Positions 8,596 to 22,462 of a stretch of DNA of 64,000 nucleotides are shown in pieces (the first letter of the stretch is position 1; every line of letters starts with the position of its first letter). Source of the stretch: Tubiluchus corallicola (taxonomy: Eukaryota; Priapulida; Priapulimorpha; Priapulimorphida; Tubiluchidae); assembly GCA_030141605.1 (NCBI GenBank), contig JAQGDQ010000043.1, positions 577,501-641,500 of the forward strand, in the 5' to 3' direction. A model generated the notes under the pieces. That model was not told where the DNA came from and did no database searches. It worked only from the letters and a program-made list of their open reading frames with translations. The position numbers and the translations under genes are program-made.

Positions 8596-11500
8596 GTCTA
8601 GGCTTTTGCTTAGGAAACTTTTCATATTGATTGCTGTCTTACATTTTATTATAATTATGGTAACGTATATATGTAGATTATGTACAACATTGATGCATCT
8701 GTATTATTAACTTATTTTGCTAATTAATTTTGCTCGGAAAAATAATTAGTGAAAACATTAATCAAAAATCACTAGTCACTACCTGGAATATCTGAATATT
8801 TAATCATTGTTGTGAAAAAGTATTGTGACGGTATTATATTTTGCAAAACCATCGAAAATATTATACTTTATGATGCACTATGCACGAGATCATATTGGCC
8901 ACGAAATGAGTAAATACTAAGCAGTTTATTACAGTAACATACTGTATACTGTTTATTTATATTACTGTTCGCAGGCTCAATCCACAGGCAGTCATGCACA
9001 GCTTCTTTATGCTTTTCATTTTCTCTCTCTTTCTGTTCCCCTCTTTTTCTATTTCTCTGTCCTCTGCCTCCCTTTCTCTATTTCTCTCTCTTTACAAGAA
9101 ATTGAGGTCATTAAAAGATTTATAATAATAAAAATAATAATAATAATCTCTCCATCTGTTCTCCTCCCTCCCTCCCTCCCCCTCTCACTCTCTCTCTCCT
9201 CTCTCTCTCTCCCTCTCTCTCTCTCTCTCTTTCTCTCTCTCTACCTCTCCCTTTCTCCCCCTCCCTCTCTTTCTCTCTTCGTCAAATAGTCGGTCATATC
9301 TCGGGTGAAAAAAATTTTGAAAGATGCTCAAGGGCACCCTTTAGGGCATATTGATTAACATGGTTTAAAAAAATTTAGCTAGGTATGGCATATCTGAAGA
9401 GCTTGCTGATTTTTACGTATATTTTACATACTTACTCTGTTATCATTACATGATACTTTTAATTAAATGATTTTTTAAATTTTATTTTAATTATTACAGG
9501 GTCTCTTCGAAAGGTGACTAAACCTATGACATTTGGAAAAGCTTTCTCTTTTAAAGGTAGTGATAGTGAACTTTGCAGTAGAACAAACTTATTACATAGA
9601 CTATGTCAAAATTTTTTAGACTGTATGTTTAAAGCTGTTCATGAAGTATATAACAAAAACATTTTTAAAAACTTCATGCTTGGACTATAATTACATCTTT
9701 ATTACTAAATTAATCAAGTTGTTATTTGTTAATAATTGATAAACACTCGGAACTGTTTTCATATCTCATATTAGATTAGATATCAGCAGGGCCGGCTCGA
9801 GATAGTTTCGGGTTTTGTGCTCTAGGTAAAAGTATTTTTAGTACCCCCTCAGCAATGGCGTCCCTGTGGCGTCCTGCCCACAAAAATGAATTTTTGCTGT
9901 ATCAAATAACATGTAATGGGACCTGTGTGTTATGTTTATAATTACTTGTCTATAGCTTGTGTTGAGTTTTTTTAAATTGAATTTGTGACCCCAATGTATG
10001 TCCGGGGTCTTCAGGAGCAGTCAAAATTTGTACAATTTCTGCTGTACACTGTATCTTAGAAAGACATTGGAATCATCTTGCTCCTGGTAGGCGACCAGGG
10101 GGCAAATAAATGGCAAATAATCCCCAGAAATTCTTTCATTTTGGATGTCAAAATCAAAATATCAAAAATGTAAGCAAAATGGAAAAAATTAAGGCATTTT
10201 TTCTGCACTTTGCTTTATGTATATAAATATGTTCTTTATGTATACGTATGTTCTTTGTGTACATATGTATACAAAGCTCAACAGCACACAGAAATGCTTC
10301 ATTATCAATTTTAATAACTTTAGTATAATATATACCTTGTGAGATGCATGAACTACTGCACTAGTGATTAGTACTACAAAATATGTCATCATTGGTGCTG
10401 ATGGCCAAATTAGCCATGTGGTTTTGCAAATTTGCACCTGAAGTTGTGGAACGCATGAGAACTTAAGTCTGCTACATATGTGTGTATGTGTAAAATACTT
10501 GAAATATGTGCAACACATGCCTAATATGTGAAAGCTGGCAGGTCTGTCACTCTTCTTGTACTCACTTTTGGCTAGATTTTTACTCAGACTTTTCATCAGA
10601 AAATTTCAATTTCTTTTTCCACATTCATTTCACTAGTTTAGTTGATCTTCACAACTGTAACTTTAGTCTGGTTGCAAATACTCTATTAGCAATTCTTTTT
10701 GCTGCTTGGTGTCTGCTAGATTTTTTTCACCTTTCGTTTCCTATATTGCACTCCAAAAGACTTCGATTCTTATAGGTTTAGCTGCCATAATTAGATAAAT
10801 GCTATTGCTAGAAACATTTTAGTAGCCGAATGTCTATATACAATGATGTAACCCTAGGACCTGCCAGATTAGTCAAAATTAGAAAGTGTTTTGCTGCAGG
10901 AAGGCACTTGATAGCATCGATCAGTCACATATTTTGACAGGAAAATAACTCACTCCGTTTGTTTCGTTAAATTACAAGTGTTGTGCACCTAAGAAATTGT
11001 TACATACACTATGAATTTACTTATGCTAATGAAATTGCATTTCATATAAGTATTCTAATATCAATAGAAAACTTAATTTTAACATAGCTGTTTAAATTTT
11101 GTTAATATTTTTTACTCTTGGTAACAGTTTTATTACTTGTTTGTAGTTGGTGCTTGGTATTGTCTTGTGTTAGATGAAGGATCTACTTTGTGTGATGTGT
11201 TAAATCAGCTTAACTATAACTAACCTGTTTCTAATCCTATCCCTGGCAGATTAGTTATAAGAAATCTATTTTTCTGAACCTGCACAGCATTTAATTAGGC
11301 TCACCTGAAGAACAACTTACTGGAATGCATTTGAAATTACTGCTAATTTTCTGTAAAGCCTTTACATGATTACTTCAGTGATAAGCTATAACTCAATTGT
11401 TGCTTATGTTATGGCGTACTTGATGATTCAGTTGATCTAATGAGTAGGAAGTATTTCAGTTGTAGCACTCCGATGTTAAAGACACCGGTTATTGGCTTAC

Positions 11501-14500
11501 TTGCATTTTTCGTGACTAGGTTCTGGATTGGCAAAAATAGCAGAAGGTGACGCAGCACTTCTTTCGCAGGAATTAGTTGAGGTATTCTTTGGTTTCTAAC
11601 TACCTTTAGGATGGTCATTCACATTTTGAATTATGATCATTTTTATTAACTTAGCCATTTTTTGCTAGTGTCACAGATAACACTGCAACAGTGCCGTCTA
11701 TTTAACTGAATAATTTTTTACCCTTGTTGGTTATGAGAGGAAATTGATTGTTTCTTTGGCTATGTTAGTACAGGATGGACATATCTGTGAAAATCCTGTG
11801 AGAAGAATACAGATAAGTTCATAATTACATGGAAAACTGATTACAGTTACATGATTACATAATCTGGCACTGATATTACACACACAGATGAAACTGTGGA
11901 AAATTGTATCTCTGTTCTGTTATCAAAATAGATTGGATATTTGCCAGATTGTTCTATTTATTAATTTAAAATACTGATAGCATCAGGTACCACATAGAAA
12001 GAAAACTTGATTAATCTCTTATCTGTGGAAAATTGTTTCCCTGCTAATTACAATCTGCTTTGCTTCAGGAAAAAAAATCAGTGGGCACTGCCTATCATTA
12101 GCAAATTATATACACTGGAGTTTTTGACGGAAATTCTCTTTCAGATTGTTGTACTATTGAATGCATGTATCAGTATTTTCGTATTTTCATTTAGGGACCA
12201 CCTGATATAACACCTGCTGATGAAACAAAGTGGCAACGTGGACAGCTTTACCAGGCTCACATTAAAGCAAGAGATGGTAATTCACTATTGATATCATATA
12301 AAAACTGAATGCAGAGTATACTCAGGGCCACTCTACTACTAAGCAAACTAGGCACTTGCCTAGGGTGTCATATTCTGGAACTAAAGCATAAGTAATAACA
12401 TAATGTATGCGTAATTGCTTAAAGCACAAGAAAACCCTTCATAAACATAAAGCTTACAAAATTCGTCTTGAAATTTTATATCACTTACATACTGCCTTTT
12501 TCAATACAGTACTTTGATCGGCAGTAACGCTGTATAAAACATGCAAATTTAAACTCCCGCAATGACCGTTAGATGCAGACATTTTAACGACAGGTCATTT
12601 GAAACAAGTTTAGATAACATTGTGTAAACTTTGAAAAATAATCAGAGCATTTGTAGCACACACGTCACTAACTAAATAAAATTCTAAATTACTGTATCTT
12701 GTCAATAAGATTAAAAATACGTTTTTGGTTAGTAAGTGGTGCACAGTGGTCCTGAATTTAATTTAAAATGAAATCAACGCGAGGTGTAGATAAATAATTA
12801 ACTACAGTTAATTAAATCTCTATAATATACGTATAAGTCTGTTGCACAGGTATCATATTTATTACAAATAAGAAGAATTCAGTTTTGTGGGTTGGGTGCA
12901 CAGGGATGTTGTGGAAGGGATTGACAGTTGAGGAGGGGGTTTAGTGCCCTTTTGCCTAGGGCGTCAAACTACCTAGAGCCGGCCCTTGGTACAGTACATG
13001 TAGTTACATCATTCTAATAGAAATACTGACTTATAATCAAGTTATAGGAGGGATGTACCCAAACCAATGTAAATCATAGGAATTATGTCACATGATTTCG
13101 TGCGATCAACATTGATTAAATTTTATGAAGTACAAATATCAGATAACGAGAATATATATGTATATGGCAAATATAGAAACAGTAATGCAGTAGTATACTA
13201 GTCATCCAGTAACAATATATAGCCACGTATGACAATCAATTTGACAATGCAGAGTGTCTCTAAATCATTAGTATGATGTCAGTGTGTTACTGGCTTTCTA
13301 ACATGCTATTGGTTTCGGAGAGTATTTTTCAAGTCCTGATACATTGAATTTAACCTGCTATTGCTTCTGACTTACTCAGCAAGATCCGAGTTTCATTTAT
13401 GGTGGAATTGAGATCATATTGCCCAACCATGAAATGAGTAAATACTAAGAAATTCACCACAGTAACGTGTTATTAGAGCACATAAGTGCTCGAGTGCCAG
13501 AGCTCTTGTATATAACTGGATTGATCCACAACCCTTACCTAAGCTTTATATTAAAAATAATTTCAGTGTCATTAAATGGCTGGGTATTGTAACACAAGTT
13601 TAATATGCATTAAGCAGTTACTTTGCAGTTAAAAACACACCTGTATAATGTTTTAATTTTTTTAGCTATTGTCGATATATTGGCAATGGACATGGATGTT
13701 TCTACAAAAGCAGCATCAAGACCACTGCAGAAAAGAACTAGATACGGTTCAGGATCAGAAGGCGATGTTGAATTCAGTAGTATTGATTCTGGAATGGAGT
13801 TAGACATGGAAATCAGCTGTGCTAACAATCTGAGCAGTCAGGCATCATTATGTGTGCAGCCAGTGAATACGTGTATTACTTCTAGTTCAGAAACCATGCA
13901 AAAGTCAGGTCTTTCGTCACTGGGTCTTGCAAAGAAGACAGTGGAACACGAAACAAAGCCATCAGAGAGTGAAATTTGTAAAAGAAGTCAAAGTGATTTA
14001 AATGCTGATTATAAAAATAAAGGTCGATACCAGACCAGAAGTTCAGCTTCACCACTGGTGGCACTGCCTGTTGAAGCTAACCGTGTTTTGAGGGTTTGCA
14101 TAAAAAAACTCATGTTAGATGATTCGTTGAATCATAATCCACAGTTCACTTCGATTAGCAATCCCTTTAGTAAGGAAAGCAAACATGTTGAAGCAAAAGG
14201 AAATGTTCCTGCGTTAGATATAAAATGCAAAATAGCAAAAGAAAAATCATTTGTTTTTAATCAGTCAGCAACTGAGAAGTTAATTAGCATCTCTGAGAAT
14301 GTACACATTGGGAATGTAGAAACATCCCTACCACATGTTGGAAAGTCAAAGGACAGTTGTGATTTACTTGTAAACAGTAGTAAAGACAGTCAACAGTTGT
14401 CACTTAATAATGAGCTGCCACTTTCTGTACCCAGTTATGACTCATTAAGCTGTTGTAATGAATCTGACAGGAACCTTAATACGGGCAGAAGTGCTCATTC

Positions 14501-17285
14501 GAATGCAAAATTCTACATGAGTCTTGATAAGGGAGCAAAAAACTTGAGAGGTTATGCAGAAGAATCTGTCAATGAACCCGCAAAATCGTTAAACTGTTCT
14601 TCTGATTTCAGGACAGATAGTGTCTCTGAAACTGGTGCTCAGTGCAATGTAACATTCTGTGTGGATACCAGTGGGGGGAAAAGTGATCCAGAATCATGTA
14701 CACCTAGCACTGAGTCTGTAAAACTGTTAAGCTGTACTTCTGATTCTGAGGACGATTTAATCACTAATACACAGTCACATAGTTCTGATTCCAAGGATGA
14801 GTGTTTGTCTGACACTCGTACATTGTGCAACGTAGCACTCTGTGTAGACACCGAAGAATGTGAGAAGAAGTTTAAGTCAGTAAGTGACATAGAAGCATCA
14901 CCTTCTTCCTCACCTATCACTGAATCAGTAAAACTGTTAAGCTGCACTTCTGATTCTGAGGACAATTGTATCTGTAATATTAATACACTGTCTTACATTT
15001 CTGATTCAAAAGATGACTGTACTTCTGACACTATTACTCCGTCCACTGCAATTGCCTGTGGTACAACAAGTAAAAGAAGGAAAGGGTCAGCAAATGACGC
15101 AAAAACTTCTGCTGTTTCTGTCAGTCAGTCAGAGCATCTTGGTTTTCCACATTTACTTGGTAACTCTATTAAATGTGGTGCTGACCAATCCACGCCTAGT
15201 TTAAGTAAGACATTTGTCATAAATCCTGCAAAAGTTTTATGCACCTACCAAAACGATGGTTCTGAAAGTGCAATCCAAGAATGCTCAAAAGTACCAGATA
15301 CAGATACGGATGAGAATTTATGTAGCTATTCTCAAAGAAATGAATTTTTTGACAACTTCATCAAGATGTCTAACTTAGAAAGTCCATATATGGAAGGTAG
15401 TAAATCAAGCAAAAACTCCTCCCATGGTAAATGTGAAAATTTGGTAAATTCAAGTGGTGTTGTAGGTGGTTTCCAAAAGTGTGATATCTCTTTCGAAAAT
15501 GTAGCACAAGAAGAACTGGGAATGCTGAATAAAGTGGTTAGTAATAAGTCTTATGGAAGTCAAGATACTACACTTCATATAGATGAAAAAATAGTTCAGT
15601 TAGAGCCATCAAAAGATTTATTAGATTTTCAGCCACATAGGCCGTTGAAACCAGACAAGTCAGGCATACATGAAATGTTACTTCGTTTATCACCTTTTTT
15701 TGCGCTATCTTTTTTGCCGTCTACTTCACAACTGGAAGCTAATTATGCATTCAATTTTATCAGTGCAGGAATCGAAAACTTGGAAAAATTATCATTATCA
15801 GATGAAGCCAAGAGTGCAAAGAGTGATGTTTTACAAAAATGTTACATCATTTTAAGGGACATAAAAAATAGTTTAAAAAATAATGAACAGTTTGAAAGTG
15901 CAAACAGAATCGTGAAAAGTGAAATAAAGGTCGATCCAGATGAAAACTACGACAATGTGCATAATTGGAATTATATTAAAAATGAATTGGATGGAAAAAC
16001 TGACAAGCCAAAAACAGTGGACCATTGCGACAAATCTTTGAAATATATAAAAAGTGAAATAGAAGTTAGTGCTAAAACAAGTATTTTTGGAAAGATTACT
16101 CCATTAGATGAAACAGCAAATCCAGATAAACCAAAATTAAAAAGTTTTACAATGCAAGATAATTACAGGGTTACTAGAAGTCAAAGTAAAAACACGAAAC
16201 AGGATACTGAAAGTCTCAGAAACAATGAAAGGGAAGGTAGTCTAACAAAAAGTGGCAAGCACGGTTTTCTGAAGAAAGAAAAGGAAAATAATGAGAAGCT
16301 GGGAAATTCGACAGAATTAAAGCAAGATGCAAAGAATCGATATTTTCTTAGGCAGCTGACATCGCGTAAGACTATAAATTATTCTTCGGTGGTAACTAAA
16401 AAGCCTTCATGTCTGCCACTAAAGGGACCTTCAGAAAGTCATTATAACTTGAGACATTCTAGAGTGCAACAACAAGCATCAAAAAGCCTCAACGATCTTA
16501 ATTACTCGTTATTTCCAAGCAAGCAGGTCCAAACTACAACAGTAAGTAACAACAACAATCCTACATCCGTACCCCGTCAATGTCACTTTGTTGGTGCGTG
16601 GTCTAATGAGTCAGCTGAAACACACCCGCGTGTGTCAAAAAACCAAAAACACTTGTTTTCTTCAAGAAATATGGCAAGTTATAAGACAAAAGGAGAAACT
16701 GTTCTCCAGATTAACAATGATACCAATACATGGGTTGATAAGAGTGCATATCACTATAGCAAGAGTAGTGATAATAAAATTAACGAAAGAAGTAACACAA
16801 AAAAGCAAACTAAAGCTAAGAAAAATTCTGTTGGTAAGAATAGGTATCCAGATGTCTGCATTGCTGAAGACACAGATATCTTTTCTGAAGACACAGACAT
16901 ACGAATAAATTCACCACCTGGTTTGAGCTTATCACATGTACATATGCCTGCCATAATCTTTAAAGGTAATCCTCGTAATGCGCATTTGACAAACGTTAAG
17001 GTTGAACCTGACTTATTAGAGACATTGCAGACATCAGATGTCTCATCAGATGTTTTCAAAGCAGAAAAAAACTATAAAATAAACTGTATATCTCTAGAAG
17101 AACGGGTTGATTGTTGGTCAAAGCAACATTCCAGAAATACTAGGAAGAGGAAAAACACAAAAGATACAAATAGAAATATGCAGAGAAGCAAGAGATTCAA
17201 GTGCAGTACACCAAGAGCTAGAAAGTTTCATGAGACACTTGGAATTAGCATTTCTAGTATAGGCAGTGATGGGGATGCAGATTAA
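7606..17285 (+). CDS. Unrecognised large nuclear-type protein gene, 3' five exons (5' end not found)
   Basis: Exons in consistent phase: 7606-7656 (ESDVVDLETFSIEEDY), 9500-9556 (SLRKVTKPMTFGKAFSF), 11520-11581 (GSGLAKIAEGDAALLSQELV), 12195-12276 (PDITPADETKWQRGQLYQAH) and a 3,620-base last exon 13666-17285. All junctions have AG/GT and restore frame. The last exon encodes about 1,205 residues, rich in Ser, Asp, Lys and Asn. It has a degenerate repeat containing ESVKLLSCTSDSED and SDSKDEC (about 14700-15040), one hydrophobic helical stretch (LLRLSPFFALSFLPSTSQL, about 15680) and a basic, NLS-like tail (TRKRKNTKDTNRNMQRSKRF). I do not recognise the family. The low-complexity last exon contrasts with the compact, more conserved-looking small exons. 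Nuclear location is inferred only from the basic tail. An ATG exon upstream must exist but is not identified. Confidence 0.72.
7700..7743. repeat. (TA)n microsatellite left of pogo-like element
   Basis: Uninterrupted TA dinucleotides lie immediately left of the terminal repeat at 7745. A second TA tract follows the right end (8556-8592). Elements of this type insert at TA, so insertion into an existing TA tract is likely. Confidence 0.9.
7745..8555. mobile_element. Non-autonomous pogo/Tigger-like DNA element in intron
   Basis: Terminal inverted repeats CAATCAAACCTCGTTATA (left) and, reversed, CAGTCAAACCTCGTTATAAC (right) bound 811 bases flanked by TA tracts. CAGTCAAACCTCGTTATAAC-type ends are characteristic of pogo/Tigger relatives of Tc1-mariner. 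No transposase frame is visible inside, so the copy is non-autonomous or an internal deletion. It lies in the intron after exon 7606-7656. Confidence 0.75.
9000..9278. repeat. CT-rich polypyrimidine tract
   Basis: Long runs of CTCTCT and CCCTCCCTCC with a short ATA-rich break near 9120-9148. It is a simple repeat inside the intron before exon 9500-9556. Confidence 0.9.
9787..9850. mobile_element. Left end of a hAT-like element (right end not found)
   Basis: CAGGGCCGGCTCGAGATAG has the same terminus as the hAT-like elements at 12323, 28482 and 47507. I found no matching GGCCCTG end downstream, so it is either truncated or decayed. Confidence 0.4.
10195..10545. repeat. Dispersed repeat, single-core copy
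   Basis: The order of blocks (TGTTCTTTGTGTACATATG, ACAGCACACAGAAATGCTT, TTTTAATAACTTTAGTATAA, GTTGTGGAACGCATGAGAAC, GTGCAACACATGCCTAATAT, GCAGGTCTGTC) is the same as at 30030-30725. The two loci are therefore copies of one unidentified repeat family. This copy has one core unit; the other has three. Confidence 0.7.
12323..12988. mobile_element. Decayed hAT-like non-autonomous element
   Basis: The left end CAGGGCCACTCTACTAC and the reversed right end CAAGGGCCGGCTCTAGG match the hAT-like ends seen elsewhere here. Both ends carry a GCCTAGGGTGTCA-type subterminal block. No 8-base target duplication is preserved. It sits in the intron before the last exon of the unrecognised gene. Confidence 0.6.
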
Positions 17286-17882
17286 GTTAGTAAATGGAAA
17301 TATTTGATTGTAAATTATGTGAGTAAATTAAGTGCACTCATATGTGTATTTAAAATGATTTTAAAGTTGATTTATGCTTGCAGAAAACCTGCATTCCTAT
17401 TCTTAACGGTTATTAAAATTTAATTTTTTAATGAAATGTATGTGTGGCTGAGTACAAACTGAAACCCTGCTGCAGAATGCTCTTTAAAGACCAAACTTGT
17501 TGCTGACAATAGATGGCAAAACTTGAAAAATAAGGCATGTGATAGTGTGATTTGTTTACAAATACTGTTTTAAAGATGCAATTCTTACAAACTAGATACT
17601 TGTACAATGGTATTCATCACTACGTTATCAACTTTATGGATCTTTAAACAACTATCCGTATCTCTATGTTTAAATACATGCTATTTGTTATCCTAAGCTA
17701 TAATTTCAGAGATTGGTGAAAAAGAGCATACGCTTGGATTGTGAGAACAATTCGTTTATGTCATGTAAATAATTATAATCGTGTCTTGTAATTAATTATA
17801 ATCGGGTGAGATAAGAGTCTGATTAAAAACCTGTTTAATGTTCCTAGTAGAATCAAAATAAAGTATTGATTTCAGAAATAAA
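17286..17882 (+). terminator. 3' UTR and polyadenylation signals of the unrecognised gene
   Basis: Two AATAAA hexamers at 17857-17862 and about 17877-17882 follow the TAA at 17283-17285 by about 570 bases. They are the first good signals downstream, so the message probably ends near 17900. Confidence 0.6.
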
Positions 17883-20800
17883 GTATTTTACCCATTTGCC
17901 GTTCCTTATGCTTATCTGCAGTAAATCAAGAACTGTTACGAAGTACATGTGTTACTATCTAATGAATGAACATTATTTTTTATTTTAAATGCGTCAAACA
18001 TTTTGTACAATGTTCTTTAATACAGTTAAGTCAGTAGCGTAGCTGCAAATTCTGTCAAAACAATTATTTTACTGTGGGTAAGAAATAGTCACCCTGTAAC
18101 ACGTTAAATGCCCTTTATGGGCCTCATCAGCTGAAAATTACAGATAACGTGTTAACAGTATGTAGAAGTGTGCAAACGAAGATTAAAAACAAAAACAGTA
18201 TCCAAATATTCTCGATTTAAAAAAATCAAGAAAGAGTAATAACAGCTGCATAGACCAAAAGAACCGAAGCACCATGTTACTGGCTTTTGCCAGAAAAAAG
18301 TTAATTAAAGTAGGCAAAATAGAATATTGCTTAAAAAGAAAAGAATATTGATATACCAAGATAGACTTGTGCTGCTAGCTTAATGTAGAAAGTTAAGTTT
18401 TACAAAGTTTGGAGTTTATAAGCACTGTGCAGATATAAATAACTATAGTGTGTTACTGTGAGCGGTACATGAAATTGATTTTCATGTGGTGAGTTGCACT
18501 AATGCGTAATTCAGAGAAGGGATATTAACATGTGTGCACTAAGCAAATAAATTAAAATTACAGAGACTGAAAAAGTAAGGATTATAATACAACATTTGAG
18601 TAAAAATTCAAATGAAATAAAATTGCTAAATAATCTATTGTGAGACTGTAATTCTTCATGATAAGTCTCCAGAGAGCTCTAGTATTTTACTGACCCTGTA
18701 ACACACCATGGTGATGCCATTTATTTTTTCTATGACTCCTTAAGCTTCTAGCATGGTAGTTATCTACATACCAACAAATAAAATTTGTCAGTCTGGCACT
18801 TGAAAAAAGTTTATTCTGATATGATAAAATTTTGCGTGACTAATAACCTCATTGCCAAATAAATGTTTAGCCATCAATATAGTTTTTCTTCAGTATTGTT
18901 TTAGTTTTAGCTGACGTAACAGTATTTAAAAATTTGTAGTTATAATAGCATTGAAACTTTTTGCAGTCTTTTTTGACACTAACAGTAATTTTCATTATAA
19001 TGGTCAAATTGGGCATTTTGTTTTCCATTTTGTATCAGCCTTCACAAGACTATTCTGCACTCTTAATTTCTCAGTTAATCTTGAAGTATATATTATTTAT
19101 TTCTATATTTATATATATATATATTTGTATAATGTAATATATAATATATGTAATACATATATTATTTCACCTTATTACTCTTGTGTAATTGTCTCTTTAT
19201 TTCCATTTCATCATGTTGTCAACTTTCCGTCATCATCATTAATTTTCAACCTCATTTGCTTGTTCACATCCGCTCTTTTCATTTTTTAAATGTAGGTATT
19301 ACACGAAGTTTAACAATCAAGGCATTTTTACAAGCTTGGCTTCCTTAATGCCCTGCAATGCAATTGAGTCATTTAACTAGGCATCTAATTAAGTATTTTT
19401 TCAAAATTTGCTTCTTATTGGGTTTTTCACTTCTTGCTAGCTATTGTATTATTGATTTTTTTTATATTTAGTGTGTGTATGTATGTACATGTGTTGATGT
19501 AAACTAATCAATTATTTTGGAAAGTCTTGAAAATATTATTATTCTCAGTCATTCATAATGAATCTAACAAACCAAAAGTTAAGACTGCTGGAAATGAGTT
19601 AAACTGATTTGGTGTTTCGATTTCCTATTTTCTCATTAATTTATACGATGAATTTATCGATATGTGCACGTTTTTGGGCAGTTACCGGGGGTGAGCATCG
19701 AGCGTTCGAATTCGATTCGAACGTAAAACTATAGATTCGAATAATTCAGTGCTTCAATCAAATACGTTCTTTAACATTAATGCGATTGAAACTTTATGCT
19801 ATTAGCATAATTTAGCTGTGATTTTTGTGCACAATTTTAAACAAATTATTAGTGGTTTTACTGCAGAACATGCATGACCAGTGTAAGACTAATTTTTACT
19901 GGTGGTTCAAAAATCCTTCAATCTCAATTCGATTCGAATTCGAAATACTGAATTTCGGTTCGATTCGAAAGTCATTAATTCGATTCGCTTTCTGGTAGAG
20001 ATTGCTCACCCCGAGCAGTCATTTGAATGGAGCTGGCACTATGGCTAACATAACAGGACTGTTTATGAAGCTGGCCAAATGACGTTAAGATTTATGCTAT
20101 TGCCATCCTTTTTATCATCTTTGCTATTCCAGTGAAGGTAGCTCTTCAACAAGCCATAGAACCAGCTAAAAAAACCTGCAGGAGGACAAATGTTAACATA
20201 TTTAGATTTTGCACAGAAAGATTTAAACACTTTAGCATTGATCCTTAGAAATAAATGCACTTGGGGCATTGCGGCGAGCAGGTAGTCCTGGCATAGGGTG
20301 GTGAACAGAAGCATGTCCCTGGACGTATGATTCAATGGATGATGCTTTCAGCAGAAAAAAATATAACGTTTGCGTGAAAAACAGTGTTTAGTTTTGTTTA
20401 GTTCATTTCTCACAAAAGCATTGTGCATATAACGATACGTATAGAGCCACAACAAACCAAAGAAACTAACATTCCCTACAATTGAGATGCTTTAGCGTGT
20501 GACTGCACTTGAAAGAAAATCGTAAGTCTAACATTGGTAGTGAGAAGAGGTTAAGCAAGGCATAAAATTAGGGTGTGCATAGAAAACAATACATATGGGT
20601 ATAGGTTAGTCAAGGGAGCATGAATAACATAATGTAAAATTGTCTAATGAATAATGTTTGAACTTGACTTGGGTTCCCTACGATCATCCAATAAATTTGA
20701 TTCATTTGCTCACGATGTCAACAGAATTGGCTTTCTAATTCTCAATAGTTTACTACAGCTACAGACATTATGTGGGATTTTCATTAGTTTGGCATCCCTT

Positions 20801-22462
20801 GTACTGCCTTTTAATATGTCACAGCTGCGTCCCAGTCAAATAGGTCAGACAATACCTTACCTTACCGTATGTTAACTATGTTAACTTATAAGTTATATTG
20901 CCTTGGCAAAGTAATCTTCTAGCCAAATCGTACATGTATATATATATATATTCGTATCCTCAAAGGAGGCCTTGTAATTGTAGACTATCTCTTTTCCAGC
21001 TCAGTGCTTCTCTTAAATACATCTACAGTATATGATGCCAGGAGGTGGGCAAGTGCAAACGTCCATTATAGTTTTGAAATAAACATATAGCAGCCTGAGA
21101 CCTTGATCACATATTATTTTTTTACTTCTGAGGTTTTTTCAATGATTTCTAGCTGTTCTAGTGGAACTCCAACACTGCTACATCAGTGCAAGGAATTAGA
21201 GTGAGAGAGAAAGAGAGATTCAATTTATTTGTCTCATTTCACACAAGTTATAATGCAATATATTTTGTGCACAGTTTATTACAACTGTTATTGAGATGGT
21301 GTGACAAGGCAAAACATCAGGTGTAGATGCTTGGTGATAATGGAAAATTTTGCCAAAAACTACAGATGCAGATACTATTTATTATACTTATGAGACAAAA
21401 GAAATTGTATCTGTATCCGTGTGCTAAATGAAATGTGGACACAAAAAATGTTTGACCAGGGGCCTCCACTGGGAACCATTTTTGGCCAAAAAATAATGAC
21501 TTTGTGACAGAATGAGCATTTTAGGATGACCTTCTGACAAGATCCCCAAGGTGTCACACATGAGAGTCAGGGAACTACAGAATCATTGATGATTGCTATT
21601 ATATTATAATCAATATTGATATTAAACATGTCTTTGATATGGTTGCAGCTTCCTCTTTGTTGAACATTTTTACACTTGATAATTATCTGTTTATTTGGGT
21701 CTTGGTGTTCAAATTGTTTCAGTTTTTCAGAGGGAAATAACTACTCTGTAATATCACTTTATAACAATTTACTATGATCATGCATTAGCAAGTAGCTGTA
21801 CAAACATTTGTGTTTCTAACTCATTCCACTCAAAAGAACTACAAACTTTCAAGGCAACGTATCATTTACACAACAAATAGAGACACCATGCTCATCAAGA
21901 AATGACAGGGATTGTGGTTTGCTGTTTTGCTCTACTTTTAAGGCCAAGTGCGGTCAGATGTAAGCAAAGTTGATGTTATAAAAGGGTGTATTGTAACGAG
22001 GCTTAATTGTAGTATGCTTGTGGGCTCTTACAGTTTGGAGAGAAGTTCAGTTTTGTATTATTGTTGTTCATAACATACGTCTCATATTTGCATACACATG
22101 TATATATTAACGCAATTCGTTACAATGCAAACTCGCTTAACGCCAACTTTATTTGCAGTGCAAAATTAGGCAGTACAAAGAAGTTTGACTGTATAAACAG
22201 CACACCAATGTCATTCATTCAACTCCTTTCCATTTTTATTTCTCTTCGCTTTTCCTCTGTCTTATTCTATTACTTTATCTTACTATTCTCTGTTTTTCTA
22301 TAATTCTTTCTTTTGTTAGCTTTCCAGTTTTTTCCCACTTTTCATTGTGGTTTCACAAGCTTTGCTTCTATGCCACCATACAGCATATATTTCTGGTTGA
22401 TAACGTATTATGTAGTTTAGTAACTATATTGATATTTTTCTTCGACAACTATTATAATTATA
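17883..22462. other. Intergenic region without recognisable genes
   Basis: AT-rich DNA with short low-complexity stretches (for example TA-rich 19100-19160). Apart from the transposon at 19686-20014, I see no exon with credible splice sites and coding character. A weak TIR-like GTTTGACTGTATAA near 22180 may mark another decayed pogo-like element. Confidence 0.5.
19686..20014. mobile_element. MITE with hAT-type ends and TTCGAAT subterminal repeats
   Basis: The left end CGGGGGTGAGCATCG and the reversed right end CGGGGTGAGCAATCTC form terminal inverted repeats. Flanks GCAGTTAC and GCAGTCAT match at 6 of 8 bases, as for an 8-base hAT target duplication. Near both ends the motif ATTCGAATTCGATTCGAA recurs in either orientation. 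There is no coding capacity in about 330 bases. Confidence 0.65.

Noticed and set aside
14639-14965. Minus-strand 108-codon frame
   Set aside because: Antisense shadow of the repetitive Ser/Asp-rich part of the large plus-strand exon.
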